Source of the DNA: Parapedobacter koreensis
GTDB lineage: Bacteria; Bacteroidota; Bacteroidia; Sphingobacteriales; Sphingobacteriaceae
Assembly (NCBI RefSeq): GCF_900109365.1
Contig: NZ_FNZR01000008.1
Span: 1 to 64,000, forward strand
Length of the DNA stretch: 64,000 bases
Direction: 5' to 3'
Part shown: positions 41,571 to 50,949 of the stretch, piece after piece
Numbering within the stretch: the first letter of the stretch is position 1
Layout of the letters: every line of letters begins with the position of its first letter
Notes under the pieces: generated by a model
The model's database searches: none
Told to the model about the DNA's origin: nothing
The model's input: the letters and a program-made list of their open reading frames with translations, nothing else
Made by a program: the position numbers and the translations under genes

Positions 41571-42941
41571 TAGGGGGGAAGCAACGGGAGCAGTTCGGTA
41601 ATTTTTATGCAACAGCTTCGCTTTTACCCAGCGATCTATAGGTTTGCGGATGGGAGCCAACAATAACGCTACGCCAATATGAATCAGCATATTCATTGCT
41701 ACGGAATTCGTTGTCAGGTGTTCCATATACCCCACCAATGGGCCAATGATGGTACTGATGAATTCGAACAGCAACAACAAGATGACCAACCCCAAAAACT
41801 CTATTGTCCGTGGTTTGACGTTGGTGCGGCTTAGGTATAAGGTGAACAGAAAGAAGATGGGGAGAAATACCGCGATACCTGCCATTTGTATATTTTTTTT
41901 TCTGGCTGCTTCTTCGAGACGTTTCATTTCGGCCAGTTCTTCCTGGCGTTGCTGCTCTGCAAAGGAAAGTGCTTGTATCTCTTTCATTTTTTCCTGGCTA
42001 AACAGGCTATCCTTGGCGGTGACGTATAGATCCTGGTAATGGAGGGCACTGTCCAGTCTCCCCGTCTTCTTATAGTGGTCTACCAAAAACTTGCTGGTCG
42101 TCAAAATTTCCGAGATAAATCCACCGTTTGCAGCTAACGTGAATGCCTTCTTGGCATCCCGCAGACTGGAATCTGCCTGACTGATATCACGGAAAATTTC
42201 CGCTTTGGCAAGGAGTATCTGAGCGAATCCGTCGTCTTCATTCTGCGTTTCGTAATAAGCGGATGCTTTTCGGTAATAGGCCAATGCAATGTCCAGATTG
42301 CCCATCTCTTTATTAATATGGCCCAAGTTTGCGATACAGGTGGTCATTACGTATGTATTTTGCAACTGCTCCGCAAGCTCAAATGCTTGGGAAGTGTATA
42401 TCCGCGCCGAATCCAACATTTCGATGCCCAAATAAGACCCGCCCAAGTTGGCAAGTGCGATAATCAAAACGTTTTTGTTGTCGATGGTTTCCAGTATATG
42501 TTTGGTTTTCAACAGGTAGTCAACCTGTTGGCGACCATCGCCTTGCAGGTGATATATTTGAGCAATATTACCCATGTTTTTGGCCATCTCGAGTAAGTCA
42601 TTGCGTGCTTCGTTCAATTTTAGTGCCTCCAGGTAGTGACTGAGCGCCTTGGGGAGATTGCCGATGACACTGTATGCAAGCCCCACGTAGTTCAGGCTTT
42701 TGGCTTCACCTTTTTTATAATGTAGCTTCCGGGATAGATCAAGGGCGCGTTGCGCCATCATTAATGCGCTGTCGGGTTTGGATCCTGTCCAATAGGGAGC
42801 AAATTGCAGCAGGATATCCACTTTTGCCGTGTCTTCGTTTGCTGTCAACAGTAGATTTTTCAGGCTGTCGGTTTCTTGTTGCATGCCTTGGGCATGGGTC
42901 ATTGCCAGCGCAAACGCCAATAGAAGGATTGTCTTTTTCAT
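41565..42941 (-). CDS. TPR-repeat membrane protein, no output domain
   Basis: A 458-residue protein: signal peptide (1-17), six to seven TPR units (about 25-320; GDGRQQVDYLL, NYVGLAYSVIGNLPKAL and similar), a coiled coil (FAEQQRQEELAEMKRLEE, about 325-350) and then three transmembrane helices (about 353-440). The TPR/coiled-coil arrangement is that of Bacteroidota two-component sensors and LuxR-type regulators, but where these have a kinase or HTH domain this one has a membrane bundle. No kinase or DNA-binding motif is visible. The function is unknown. Confidence 0.75.
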   Translation of the reverse strand: MKKTILLLAFALAMTHAQGMQQETDSLKNLLLTANEDTAKVDILLQFAPYWTGSKPDSALMMAQRALDLSRKLHYKKGEAKSLNYVGLAYSVIGNLPKALSHYLEALKLNEARNDLLEMAKNMGNIAQIYHLQGDGRQQVDYLLKTKHILETIDNKNVLIIALANLGGSYLGIEMLDSARIYTSQAFELAEQLQNTYVMTTCIANLGHINKEMGNLDIALAYYRKASAYYETQNEDDGFAQILLAKAEIFRDISQADSSLRDAKKAFTLAANGGFISEILTTSKFLVDHYKKTGRLDSALHYQDLYVTAKDSLFSQEKMKEIQALSFAEQQRQEELAEMKRLEEAARKKNIQMAGIAVFLPIFFLFTLYLSRTNVKPRTIEFLGLVILLLLFEFISTIIGPLVGYMEHLTTNSVAMNMLIHIGVALLLAPIRKPIDRWVKAKLLHKNYRTAPVASPLK

Positions 42942-43152
42942 GGTTCAAGAGGTCGTATTAGCCCCGGTAATTCCTTTCAAAAACCGTTGGCGAGGCTCAG
43001 GTTATGTATGGAAGGTGCCGTAGCTTACTTTTCACTTACTTTTGTCACGGCTAAAAGTAGTGAATATTCCAGTTTCTTTGCAAGTTGAAATGGAATTGTT
43101 TTGCAAAGTAGCGCTGGCTACGCATTTTCTAATGCTATGCCGAGTAGACGGC

Positions 43153-43482
43153 CTAAAGAATGAGTATTAGCACCAAAATAATGAGAATGATAGCACCTAC
43201 GGACAGGTAAACTCCGCCTGAACCCAAGGCACGCGCCTTTTTGTTCATATCACGCAGCTCTTTTTTAAGAGCTTTGCGCTCCCCTTTGCTCAGGTTCGAT
43301 TTATCCATGGCCTTGATTTCGGCCACCCGTGCGCGCATTTCGGCCAGTTTGGCTTCCGCTGCGGCCTCGGTCATATCCATTTTCTTGCCGGGGTGCTCGT
43401 CCATTACCTTGGCGGCTACCGGTGTACTGAATGTGAATGATAACATCACAATCGCCAACAACGCATATACTTTTGCCTTCAT
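43153..43482 (-). CDS. Small secreted coiled protein with C-terminal hydrophobic anchor
   Basis: A 109-residue protein with signal peptide (1-24), an alpha-helical charged middle (AKLAEMRARVAEIKAMDKS, then LSKGERKALKKELRDMNKK) and a C-terminal membrane segment (VYLSVGAIILIILVLILIL). This layout recurs in short Bacteroidota envelope proteins of unknown role. It may span the periplasm as a tether. Nothing else is known. The gap 42942-43152 holds no other gene. Confidence 0.7.
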   Translation of the reverse strand: MKAKVYALLAIVMLSFTFSTPVAAKVMDEHPGKKMDMTEAAAEAKLAEMRARVAEIKAMDKSNLSKGERKALKKELRDMNKKARALGSGGVYLSVGAIILIILVLILIL

Positions 43483-43550
43483 ACCTCGATAACTTAAGTC
43501 TAACTTTGTATCGTAGACAGCGGAAGCGGTAAATTGTTTGCGGTTGTGAG

Positions 43551-43573
43551 AAAAAAGCGCTGTGCCGTCAGCG
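43551..43573 (-). terminator. Terminator after the serine hydrolase gene
   Basis: On the minus strand CGCTG pairs with CAGCG around a 6-nt loop and is followed by a C and six T. The stop codon of the hydrolase (43568-43570) is inside the structure. The stem is short, so strength is moderate. Confidence 0.5.
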
Positions 43574-44770
43574 TACTGCTTTGAGCACGTTGCTTATCAA
43601 ACCGTCCATTTCTTTGTTTTCGATCCAGCGGGCTACTACGACCAGATCATGTTCCGGATCGCAGTAGATCATGTTTGTACCGTTGCCAATATGTACCCAA
43701 GCGCCTTCTGGGGCTGAGGGGAGTAGTTTTTTGTCTGTATTCAAAAACCAGTTCATATACCCGTAGCCTGTATTGGTTGTTGTGGGCGTCAATGCCTGTT
43801 TTACCCATTGCTCACTGATGAGTTGCTTGCCATTCCAATTGCCATGGTGTAGGGTGAGCAAACCAAACCGTGCCATATCATATGCATTGATAAACAGGCC
43901 GCCGCCCCAGTGGCCGCCGCCGCTTACCGATTGCATAAGCTGGCCATTAAGGACAATCCATGAATTATGGTACCCTGTCCAATGCCACGTATTGGATGCG
44001 CCAATCGGATCCATGATGTATTCCTTCAGCACTTGCGGGAGGGGCTTCCGCCAGATGGCGGTAGCTGCCAGCGCCAATGCATTCACCCGGACATCGTTGT
44101 ATTTCCAGACCGTGCCGGGCTCATGGCGCTCTCGGGTTTTCCATTGATCGATATCGCCCTGTGGCCTATCTGCCCAGTCGGGTTTGTCCCATAGGGTACC
44201 CTCCCAATCGCTGGTTTGCCTCAGCATCACCTCCCAGGTGAGTTTGCGGTTGTGTGCCGATTCAAAGGGACGGATGAGTTCAGGGGGTGTCTTGCCTTCT
44301 GCATGATAGATTTCTATCGGAGGGATCGCTGAGGCTATTGTATCTGTTGTGCTGCCGATCAGCTCCTGATCAACGGCTAGCCCAACCACGGTAGACAAGA
44401 AACTTTTGGTGACGCTGTGTGTGATGTCTACGCGGGAAGGATCACCCCATTCAGCCACAATATAGCCTTTATAAATCACGAGTCCGGTAGCCCCGCCGCG
44501 ATCTTGAAGCGGGCCAATCGGATCGCTTAATGGTTCTCTTCCAAAGCTTTGAATTTGGCCCAATAGACCTTCGCGAACTGTTTTTGCTTCATGTCCTTTT
44601 GCAAACTCAACCGCTTGATCCATCGCCTGTGCGTCCAATCCCAGGCGTGCCGGGGACTGGTGCTGCCAGGTAGATGCCGGAGGGAAATAAGCGGCTTGGC
44701 CAATTGTTTCTTGGCTATGGGCCACAAAGGCAGCCACAAGAAGTAATATCCAATGAATAGGTGCTTTCAT
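43568..44770 (-). CDS. Beta-lactamase-fold serine hydrolase (class C type)
   Basis: A 400-residue secreted protein (signal peptide 1-19). Active-site motif SVTK (Ser119-x-x-Lys122) and the YxN motif in WKYNDVRVN fit the class C beta-lactamase/DD-peptidase/esterase fold; the third motif KTG is replaced by HIGNG, as in esterases and D-amidases of this group. It most likely is an esterase or peptidase rather than a resistance enzyme. It stands alone, with a terminator at its end. Confidence 0.88.
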   Translation of the reverse strand: MKAPIHWILLLVAAFVAHSQETIGQAAYFPPASTWQHQSPARLGLDAQAMDQAVEFAKGHEAKTVREGLLGQIQSFGREPLSDPIGPLQDRGGATGLVIYKGYIVAEWGDPSRVDITHSVTKSFLSTVVGLAVDQELIGSTTDTIASAIPPIEIYHAEGKTPPELIRPFESAHNRKLTWEVMLRQTSDWEGTLWDKPDWADRPQGDIDQWKTRERHEPGTVWKYNDVRVNALALAATAIWRKPLPQVLKEYIMDPIGASNTWHWTGYHNSWIVLNGQLMQSVSGGGHWGGGLFINAYDMARFGLLTLHHGNWNGKQLISEQWVKQALTPTTTNTGYGYMNWFLNTDKKLLPSAPEGAWVHIGNGTNMIYCDPEHDLVVVARWIENKEMDGLISNVLKAVR

Positions 44771-44893
44771 GGGCGAAAAATAAGCGTTTTTTATTGAATT
44801 CTTACTTCTTTTATTCTGATTGCCTGAGCTGCATGGTTATCCAATCGCCGTTTAACCTGCCGTCGATCCGTAGATGATGATATCAGGCATATT

Positions 44894-45934
44894 TTATGTT
44901 GGATAAGAAGCTCTTCTGACTTTTACCGCTAATGCATTGGCAGGATTCGTTTTAAAAAGCAGGGTTAGTTCGCTATCGGTAAACCGCGCTTTTTTCAGGG
45001 CGGGGATGAGATCGTTGAACACGGAAATATACGGTCGGAAAACTCCCCCGCGCGGAGTACCTACTTGGTACCAACCGGCATCGTGCGATAATAAAACCCG
45101 ATGCAGCAACTGCTGCTTTTTCATGTCGTTTAGAAAGGCTACATACCGGTCTGCCAACTGCGGATGTAACCCGTCAAAAGCAATCCAACCGCCGGCCTTT
45201 GCAGCCTGAACGTGTATAGCCGTGTCCGATTCGTTTTGCGCATGGGTCCATACCCAGGCGTCGGCCTTTACGCCCACGCCTTCGATGAGCTTCAACTGTT
45301 CAAGTGCGGCTTTCCCATCTCCGGTATGCACGAAAATCGTCAGTCCGGTTTCAAGATGGGTAAGCGCTGCCGCCTTGATCAGCTTTTGCTGTACTTCCGA
45401 TAACGGATAGTTATCTACCCCCGTTTTGATGATTCCGGGCCTTATCGGTGTGTCGCCAATGCCTTCCTTCCACTCGGTTGTCCACCGCGCGGCCAGTTGT
45501 TCTGCCGATTCGGTATATGCATGAGGAGGAAGGTATTTTTCCTTGGCTGCTCCATAGTAGCCCGTATTCGTGATGATATGCATCCCGCAGGCGTCTGAGA
45601 GCCGCTGTAAGAGTTTGACATCACGACCCAGCCATTCGGGCGTGCAGTCCACAAAGGTTTGTACACCGTGGAGGTGAGCTTGTTTTAAATGGGGCAGAAC
45701 AGCATCATGCACTTCGTCTGCTACATAGCGCGAAGGGCTCACTTGGTCGGCGCCGATAAAATCAACCAGAATGTGCTCATGCGGCAGTACAAAACCGGCC
45801 TTCATGAGCGGTATCGGGCCATTGACCGTCATCAGGTAATCGTTTGCTGCTAAGAAACGCTGAAGGCAGTTAAACGCACTTGTACAAGGCAGCACAGCTA
45901 ACATCCCATGCTGGATGAAATTTCTTCTCTTCAT
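44894..45934 (-). CDS. Phosphotriesterase-like amidohydrolase
   Basis: A 346-residue protein with a secretion signal containing RRNF (residues 3-6), possibly Tat. Metal-site residues are visible: His52-Glu-His54, the bridging Lys170 (GIIKTG), His in FVHTG, His in WTHAQ and Asp in LSHDAG. This is the phosphotriesterase-like lactonase family, and a lactone or ester is the likely substrate. ATG at 45934 is chosen; the frame opens at 46042 but would run through the terminator at 46008. Confidence 0.88.
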   Translation of the reverse strand: MKRRNFIQHGMLAVLPCTSAFNCLQRFLAANDYLMTVNGPIPLMKAGFVLPHEHILVDFIGADQVSPSRYVADEVHDAVLPHLKQAHLHGVQTFVDCTPEWLGRDVKLLQRLSDACGMHIITNTGYYGAAKEKYLPPHAYTESAEQLAARWTTEWKEGIGDTPIRPGIIKTGVDNYPLSEVQQKLIKAAALTHLETGLTIFVHTGDGKAALEQLKLIEGVGVKADAWVWTHAQNESDTAIHVQAAKAGGWIAFDGLHPQLADRYVAFLNDMKKQQLLHRVLLSHDAGWYQVGTPRGGVFRPYISVFNDLIPALKKARFTDSELTLLFKTNPANALAVKVRRASYPT

Positions 45935-46007
45935 CGTGGTCCAATAATAGGATAGTATTCGGATACAAGGTGCATTAAATTGATGACTTTTGCAAGCGCT
46001 TGCTGCC

Positions 46008-46040
46008 AAAAAAAAGCCTCCCGGCGATAGACCAGGAGGC
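46008..46040 (-). terminator. Terminator of the Xus-like operon
   Basis: On the minus strand a 9-bp stem (GCCTCC-TGG with CCG-GGAGGC, one G-U pair) around a 7-nt loop is followed by eight T. It begins 13 nt after the PepSY gene stop and closes the operon that starts with the ECF sigma gene at 53383. Confidence 0.85.
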
Positions 46041-46052
46041 AAATTATAGTCT

Positions 46053-47219
46053 TTATGTCTTTAAATAAGTACGAAATGATTGCTTGATCGCCATTTTTCC
46101 CGGCTTTCTTTTTCTTTTTTTCCTTTTGCCCCACCAGATATAAAACCCGGTGATAGGCAGGCTGGCGCAGACGAGGCTGGCCAGAAAATAAATGACTTTG
46201 GTCGTGAGGCCTCCGATTTCGCCAACATGCAGACCATAGTTAGCACGCATAAGCCACCGCGAGATATGTTCTTCGCCAATCGGGCGTTGACTGTCCGGCA
46301 GCAGTTGAAGGGTCGTCTGGTCGAACAGCAGGTCGCGCCAAGATCCGCCATACATATCCGTACACGCATATATCGGCTCTTGCTCGTCGTGGGGAAAATG
46401 TACGATGACAGCTTCCCGGTTGTGACGGGCGATTTCTTTACGTACTTTTAGCCATACAGCGTCTACAGCTTGGGCCATATCCAATTGGGTAGCCATATGC
46501 GCAACAGGAGGGATGGCCACTTCCGCTGGCGGCGCTACGCGGGTTCCTCCGGCCATCCAAAATACTGTTTGTCTCATCCAAGGAAAGCTCATTACCAAGC
46601 CAGTAATGGTCATCACCAACGCTATTATCAATGCATAGAAACCCAGTACGTTGTGTAAGTCGTAGTTTAGCCGCTTAAGCCGGGCCTTCCATCGGATGGT
46701 AAAGCTGCTTTCCACCGTCTTTTTGGTCCATCGTTTGGGATACCACAGTACTAGTCCGGTAATGAGCAATACGAAAAAAACAAATGTGGACCAGCCCACT
46801 ACTTGCCTTCCGGCGGCTGGCGGAAACCATAGATAGAGATGGCCTTGTTCAATCCAATGGAAAAGATCCTCGTGCTCGACCGTGCTTAATACCTCGGCCG
46901 TATAAGGACTGGCGTAGACAACAGCGTTGTTTTCGGTGCTGATTTTTACAGACTTATCGAGGCCATAGTACCAAAGGCTATGTACTTCCGTGCCGGGCAA
47001 TTGCTGTTCTACGCGGGCTTTGATTTCAGATGGAGGCAGCTGGTCATTGGCGGCCTGCTGTTCTACACGTAGCCAAGGGTATAGCAGCTGGTTTATTTCC
47101 TGTTCGAAAACCAGTATGCATCCGGTAATACAGATGATGAGTACCGCCATCCCGGATACGATACCGAGCCAGCGGTGCAGCCAGCTTACGATAGCCATCG
47201 CGCTACGTCGGATACGCAT
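46053..47219 (-). CDS. PepSY-domain transmembrane protein (XusC-like ferric-siderophore reductase)
   Basis: A 388-residue inner-membrane protein with four main helices: RWLGIVSGMAVLIICITGCIL, then GWSTFVFFVLLITGLVLWYPKR, LGFYALIIALVMTITGLVMSF and KVIYFLASLVCASLPITGFYIWW. His residues in HRWLG, HDLFHWIE, DLHNVLG and YGLHVGE are spaced as in haem-binding PepSY-TM proteins (PiuB/FoxB type). In Bacteroides the matching Xus locus has such a protein as XusC for iron release from siderophores. Its ATG overlaps the stop of the DUF4374 gene (TAATG), so translation is coupled. Confidence 0.88.
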   Translation of the reverse strand: MRIRRSAMAIVSWLHRWLGIVSGMAVLIICITGCILVFEQEINQLLYPWLRVEQQAANDQLPPSEIKARVEQQLPGTEVHSLWYYGLDKSVKISTENNAVVYASPYTAEVLSTVEHEDLFHWIEQGHLYLWFPPAAGRQVVGWSTFVFFVLLITGLVLWYPKRWTKKTVESSFTIRWKARLKRLNYDLHNVLGFYALIIALVMTITGLVMSFPWMRQTVFWMAGGTRVAPPAEVAIPPVAHMATQLDMAQAVDAVWLKVRKEIARHNREAVIVHFPHDEQEPIYACTDMYGGSWRDLLFDQTTLQLLPDSQRPIGEEHISRWLMRANYGLHVGEIGGLTTKVIYFLASLVCASLPITGFYIWWGKRKKRKRKPGKMAIKQSFRTYLKT

Positions 47220-48427
47220 TAGTTCAGCTTTTCTAAGCGCAAGACAAAATCCACACCACCCACGATTTCGGCACCTTGTTTCAATTGGTCTGTAGCAGGG
47301 TCATATTCCCAGATAAAGTCGCGGTCGGCATTGACGGCAATATATGCCTTGCCGTTTTCAACGATGACGGCTTGCACCATGCGCTCTCCTTTGTCAGCAG
47401 GCAAATCCAATTTTTTGATGAAGCTACCATTCCTTACATCAATGACGCTGAAAGAATGTTCGGCATCGATGGATTGGCCGGCAACGCGGGTACGCACGAT
47501 GGCCTTGCCGTTGCCGATATGCCACATCGCAGGGCCCATACCATTCTGCGTAGCTGCGGAGAAATTGAAGGCATACGCCGCATCCAGATCGGTACTGCCG
47601 CTTTTAATGCGATACACCATGGATGGTGAGTTGTAATCGTAGTTGTATACCGGGTCAGTGATGAAATAGATATCATTGTTTTCATCGATGAAGGAAGCGG
47701 GTGCATAGACCGTGGGGCCGCCAGGTGTCGTAGAACGGGTATCGCTCAGGGTCTTTTCGGTCTGCATGGTGTTGTAATCGATGACGGCGATATACAACGA
47801 CTGGTATACGGGCATATCCGGGTATAAGCTCCAGTCCGAAGACATGAAACCATATCCGACAAATAGCTTGTTGTCACGGTATTCGGCAAAACCGATGCTA
47901 TAGGTATCAAAACCATCGGGGAAGCCCTCCAGGTCAAGGGTTCCCGTGGTGACGCTCATGTCCGCAACGTTGACTTTTGCATAGCGGCCCTCGTTGTCGC
48001 CCGTACCAAAGATAACCAACGTCTGGTCATTAATCCAGGCATAGGAGCTCCAATCAAGCCAGCTGAAAGGGATTTCTTTGTCAGTGACGAGTGCACCGTT
48101 TTCAACGTGATACTTGCCGAAGCGACCACTGCCGGAATTGGCGTGATAGTAGAAGCCGTTCCGTTGGATCACGTCTTGTGCATAGACCTTACCGGTCATT
48201 TCCGCGCCGTTGCCTGCGAGACTTACCTGTCCTTCGGTAAGGGACGGCAAATCGGCAATGTAGTAAGCTGTATTGGGCCAGCTCCCTACACAGAGCACGA
48301 GCGAATACTGTCCGCTTTCGGGTTCGGGAGTCGGTGTGGGGCCATCATCATCATTGCAGGCGGCAACGAAGAAGCCAGATAGAAGCACTATTAAGGCCTT
48401 AGATGTGGTTGAAATGAATTTGTTCAT
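47219..48427 (-). CDS. DUF4374 lipoprotein, XusB-like (copy 1)
   Basis: A 402-residue lipoprotein (signal VAACNDDDG, Cys about 24) predicted to be a beta-propeller of the DUF4374 family. In Bacteroides thetaiotaomicron the DUF4374 protein XusB is an outer-membrane-anchored siderophore-binding lipoprotein beside the TonB receptor XusA; this is recalled from the literature, not searched. Residues such as WPNTAYYIAD and GGVDFVLRLEKL mark the first and last blades. A second copy with 402 residues lies on the other side of the receptor gene. Both probably capture ferric siderophores. Confidence 0.87.
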   Translation of the reverse strand: MNKFISTTSKALIVLLSGFFVAACNDDDGPTPTPEPESGQYSLVLCVGSWPNTAYYIADLPSLTEGQVSLAGNGAEMTGKVYAQDVIQRNGFYYHANSGSGRFGKYHVENGALVTDKEIPFSWLDWSSYAWINDQTLVIFGTGDNEGRYAKVNVADMSVTTGTLDLEGFPDGFDTYSIGFAEYRDNKLFVGYGFMSSDWSLYPDMPVYQSLYIAVIDYNTMQTEKTLSDTRSTTPGGPTVYAPASFIDENNDIYFITDPVYNYDYNSPSMVYRIKSGSTDLDAAYAFNFSAATQNGMGPAMWHIGNGKAIVRTRVAGQSIDAEHSFSVIDVRNGSFIKKLDLPADKGERMVQAVIVENGKAYIAVNADRDFIWEYDPATDQLKQGAEIVGGVDFVLRLEKLN

Positions 48428-48480
48428 GCTGTTATCGTGTTATATTAATGATTTAATTAGTGAACGATTGAGTGACTCAT

Positions 48481-50874
48481 TTAATGGATGAAATAGCGCA
48501 GCTTGACCGCATACGATCTGCCCGGCTTTTGCAGGCGGAAATTGTCATAGGCCAGTTCGTCTGTCAGGTTGCGGCATTCGGCAGATAGGTTATATCGGCC
48601 ATTTTGCAGGGAATAGGTAATCATGGCGTTGTGCACCAGTTGGGTGGGGATGTTTGACTTGCCGTTGACGTTGCCGTATTTTTCCCACGTCAAGTAAAAC
48701 CAGTGCACATATTGGCTGTACCAATTGAATGTCAGTCGGGTATCCTTACCAAGTAGGTTGTCTTTCCCGATGCTGAGGTCGGCATTGCCGTAGAACCAAG
48801 GCCGGTTAGGGATCTTGTTTTTGTACGTAGCTTCGGGTACGCTGGTTCCGCCTTGACTGAATTTGGTGGTGTTGATGGCGTTTTCATAGGTAGCATTGAC
48901 GTTGAAAGTCAGCAGGCTGCCATACTGGTAGCGTGCTTCGGCTTCAAAACCATGTACACGCACATTGGATTTATTTTCGTTTTTGAGTGCATTGGAACGT
49001 TGGTCGGGCACGGTATAAATAAAGTCTTTGGCATCCCGGTAGAAACCGGACGCCTCTACAAAAAACTGGTGCTGCTGGATTTGGCGCTGGTAGTATGCCC
49101 CTAAATTGAGGTTATTGCTGCTTTCGGGAAGCAAATCAGGGTTGGGCTGGACGTTGAGCCCATCGCCAAACATTTCCTCCGTTTCCTGCAAGCGATACGC
49201 ATGCTCTACCGAAAATTTGATGCCCAGGGCGTCATTAATCCGATAGCGGCTGGCCAACCCATATCCGTATTTGGCGAAACTTGTATCTGCCATTGCATAA
49301 GCACCATCACGGTATTTTTCCTGCTCCATGCCAAGAAGATACTGTTTGACAAAAAAGGTGTTGACCCATTTTTGTTGAAAAAGCGTTTGCTGGTAAGCCA
49401 ACCCGGCGATTTGTTTCCGCAGTATGCCGGGCGTGTCGTCACCGGAAGTGATCAGTGCATTGTAGGATTCATTTTTGACATTGTCCAACGTGTAGTTGAC
49501 GTTAAAGCTGTGCTGTTCATTGAGGAGGTAGCTGGCATTGACGCGTCCGTAGATACGTGGCCTGATGATGTTGCCCAGCGATCGGATGCCGCCCATTTCG
49601 GCGGTCGCACGGCCGCTTTTCCAGGTGCCGTCCCAGAAATACTGGCGCATCAGTGTGTCCGCTGTGATGAAATGATCGTGCGAATAGGATAGAAAGAGGT
49701 TGGTATGGAGACCTTCTACAAAAAGGTTATCCTTCTTGTAGCGCAGCGAGCCGCTGTAGGCTTTGCTTTCGCGGGTTACATTGCCGTATACGGTGCGTTG
49801 GTCAAATCCGGTTTGCAGATCTTGGTCGATGGTGGTATAGCCAATACTACCGAAGAGCACATCGGCCCATTTCTTTTGGCTTACGCCCACTTCCAACTGC
49901 CCCATTGCCGATCGGTATTGGTCGTGGAAGCGCCGGGCCGTGCCTTGCACAAACTGGGCTTTGCTATCGTCGACAATCCGGTCGCCATCCAGAATAGCAC
50001 CGTCCAGCAATTCAATCTCCTTCATCAGGTAGTTGTTGTCCGAATAATTGAAAAAGCCACTGCCACGGACGGTCAGGCCCGTCTCGGGATGTACATATTG
50101 CCCATGCAGGGCCGAGCGATTCGTATTAAAAGAACCATAGCTGTGGCTGATATCCAAGAAGTTCCGGGCTTGTTGGTTGGTAACTACATTAATGGCACCG
50201 CCCATAGCATCGGCACCCAGGTCTACGGGCACTACACCTTTATAAACTTCAAGCCGCTCCGCCAGGTTGACGGGAATATTATTGAGGCTCATGGCACTGC
50301 CAAGCAGTTCCATCGGTACGCCATCGATGAAATACTTTACCGCTTTGCCGGAAAGTCCATTGATGGAAAAATTGAAGTTGGATCCCAAGCCTCCGGCTTC
50401 GCGGATGCGGATGCCCGTGCTCCGATTCAGTATCTGGTTGAGGTCGGCTGTGGTGTTGGCATATTGTCGGGTTTCGATGGCATTGACGTGGAAACCGGAC
50501 TCTTTGAGTTGCTTGCTCGCTGTTTTGCCGACGACATCTACCGTCTCCAGTGCATTGTTTTGGGCCTCCAAAATGATGGTCAGGTTTGCAATAGGTTGTG
50601 GCCCTATGACCAACTGCTGCGTTTGGGTGAGGTAGCCTACACCTGAAATTTCCAAGATATGCTTGCCATACGGAATGTTGTGGAGCGAAAAGGAACCATC
50701 TTCTTCGGATAGTGTTCCCAAGGTGTGATGTTGGATCTGAATGGTAATTCCCGGTATTCCTTGGTTTGCTGTTGATACGATATGGCCCGTTAGTTGCCCG
50801 ACTTGTTGTGCATAACCTAAAAAAACAGACATGAATAGCCCGATGGCTAATCCCGCTATCTTTAATTTTGACAT
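48481..50874 (-). CDS. TonB-dependent siderophore receptor, XusA-like
   Basis: A 797-residue receptor: signal peptide (1-22), carboxypeptidase-regulatory-like domain (26-113), TonB box/plug (115-240, DVVGKTASKQL and GVVPVDLGADAMGGAINVV) and a 22-strand-type barrel ending KLRYFIH. There is no STN signalling domain, although an ECF sigma/anti-sigma pair opens the operon, so sigma activation must rely on something other than the usual FecA-type contact. DUF4374 lipoprotein genes flank it on both sides, an arrangement that fits receptor plus binding lipoprotein. Confidence 0.9.
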   Translation of the reverse strand: MSKLKIAGLAIGLFMSVFLGYAQQVGQLTGHIVSTANQGIPGITIQIQHHTLGTLSEEDGSFSLHNIPYGKHILEISGVGYLTQTQQLVIGPQPIANLTIILEAQNNALETVDVVGKTASKQLKESGFHVNAIETRQYANTTADLNQILNRSTGIRIREAGGLGSNFNFSINGLSGKAVKYFIDGVPMELLGSAMSLNNIPVNLAERLEVYKGVVPVDLGADAMGGAINVVTNQQARNFLDISHSYGSFNTNRSALHGQYVHPETGLTVRGSGFFNYSDNNYLMKEIELLDGAILDGDRIVDDSKAQFVQGTARRFHDQYRSAMGQLEVGVSQKKWADVLFGSIGYTTIDQDLQTGFDQRTVYGNVTRESKAYSGSLRYKKDNLFVEGLHTNLFLSYSHDHFITADTLMRQYFWDGTWKSGRATAEMGGIRSLGNIIRPRIYGRVNASYLLNEQHSFNVNYTLDNVKNESYNALITSGDDTPGILRKQIAGLAYQQTLFQQKWVNTFFVKQYLLGMEQEKYRDGAYAMADTSFAKYGYGLASRYRINDALGIKFSVEHAYRLQETEEMFGDGLNVQPNPDLLPESSNNLNLGAYYQRQIQQHQFFVEASGFYRDAKDFIYTVPDQRSNALKNENKSNVRVHGFEAEARYQYGSLLTFNVNATYENAINTTKFSQGGTSVPEATYKNKIPNRPWFYGNADLSIGKDNLLGKDTRLTFNWYSQYVHWFYLTWEKYGNVNGKSNIPTQLVHNAMITYSLQNGRYNLSAECRNLTDELAYDNFRLQKPGRSYAVKLRYFIH

Positions 50875-50949
50875 ATTTACCTACTTGTTTAGGAAATGTA
50901 GCACGTGGCGAGTTTTACCGAAGTCCGGTACGAAAAAAAAGAAGAAATA

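Noticed and set aside
45935-46042. N-terminal extension of the phosphotriesterase-like gene
   Set aside because: It overlaps the strong terminator of the upstream operon; ATG at 45934 gives the secretion signal.
49705-50646. Plus-strand ORF of 313 codons within the XusA-like gene
   Set aside because: Shadow of the receptor's plug and regulatory-like domain; no recognisable domain of its own.
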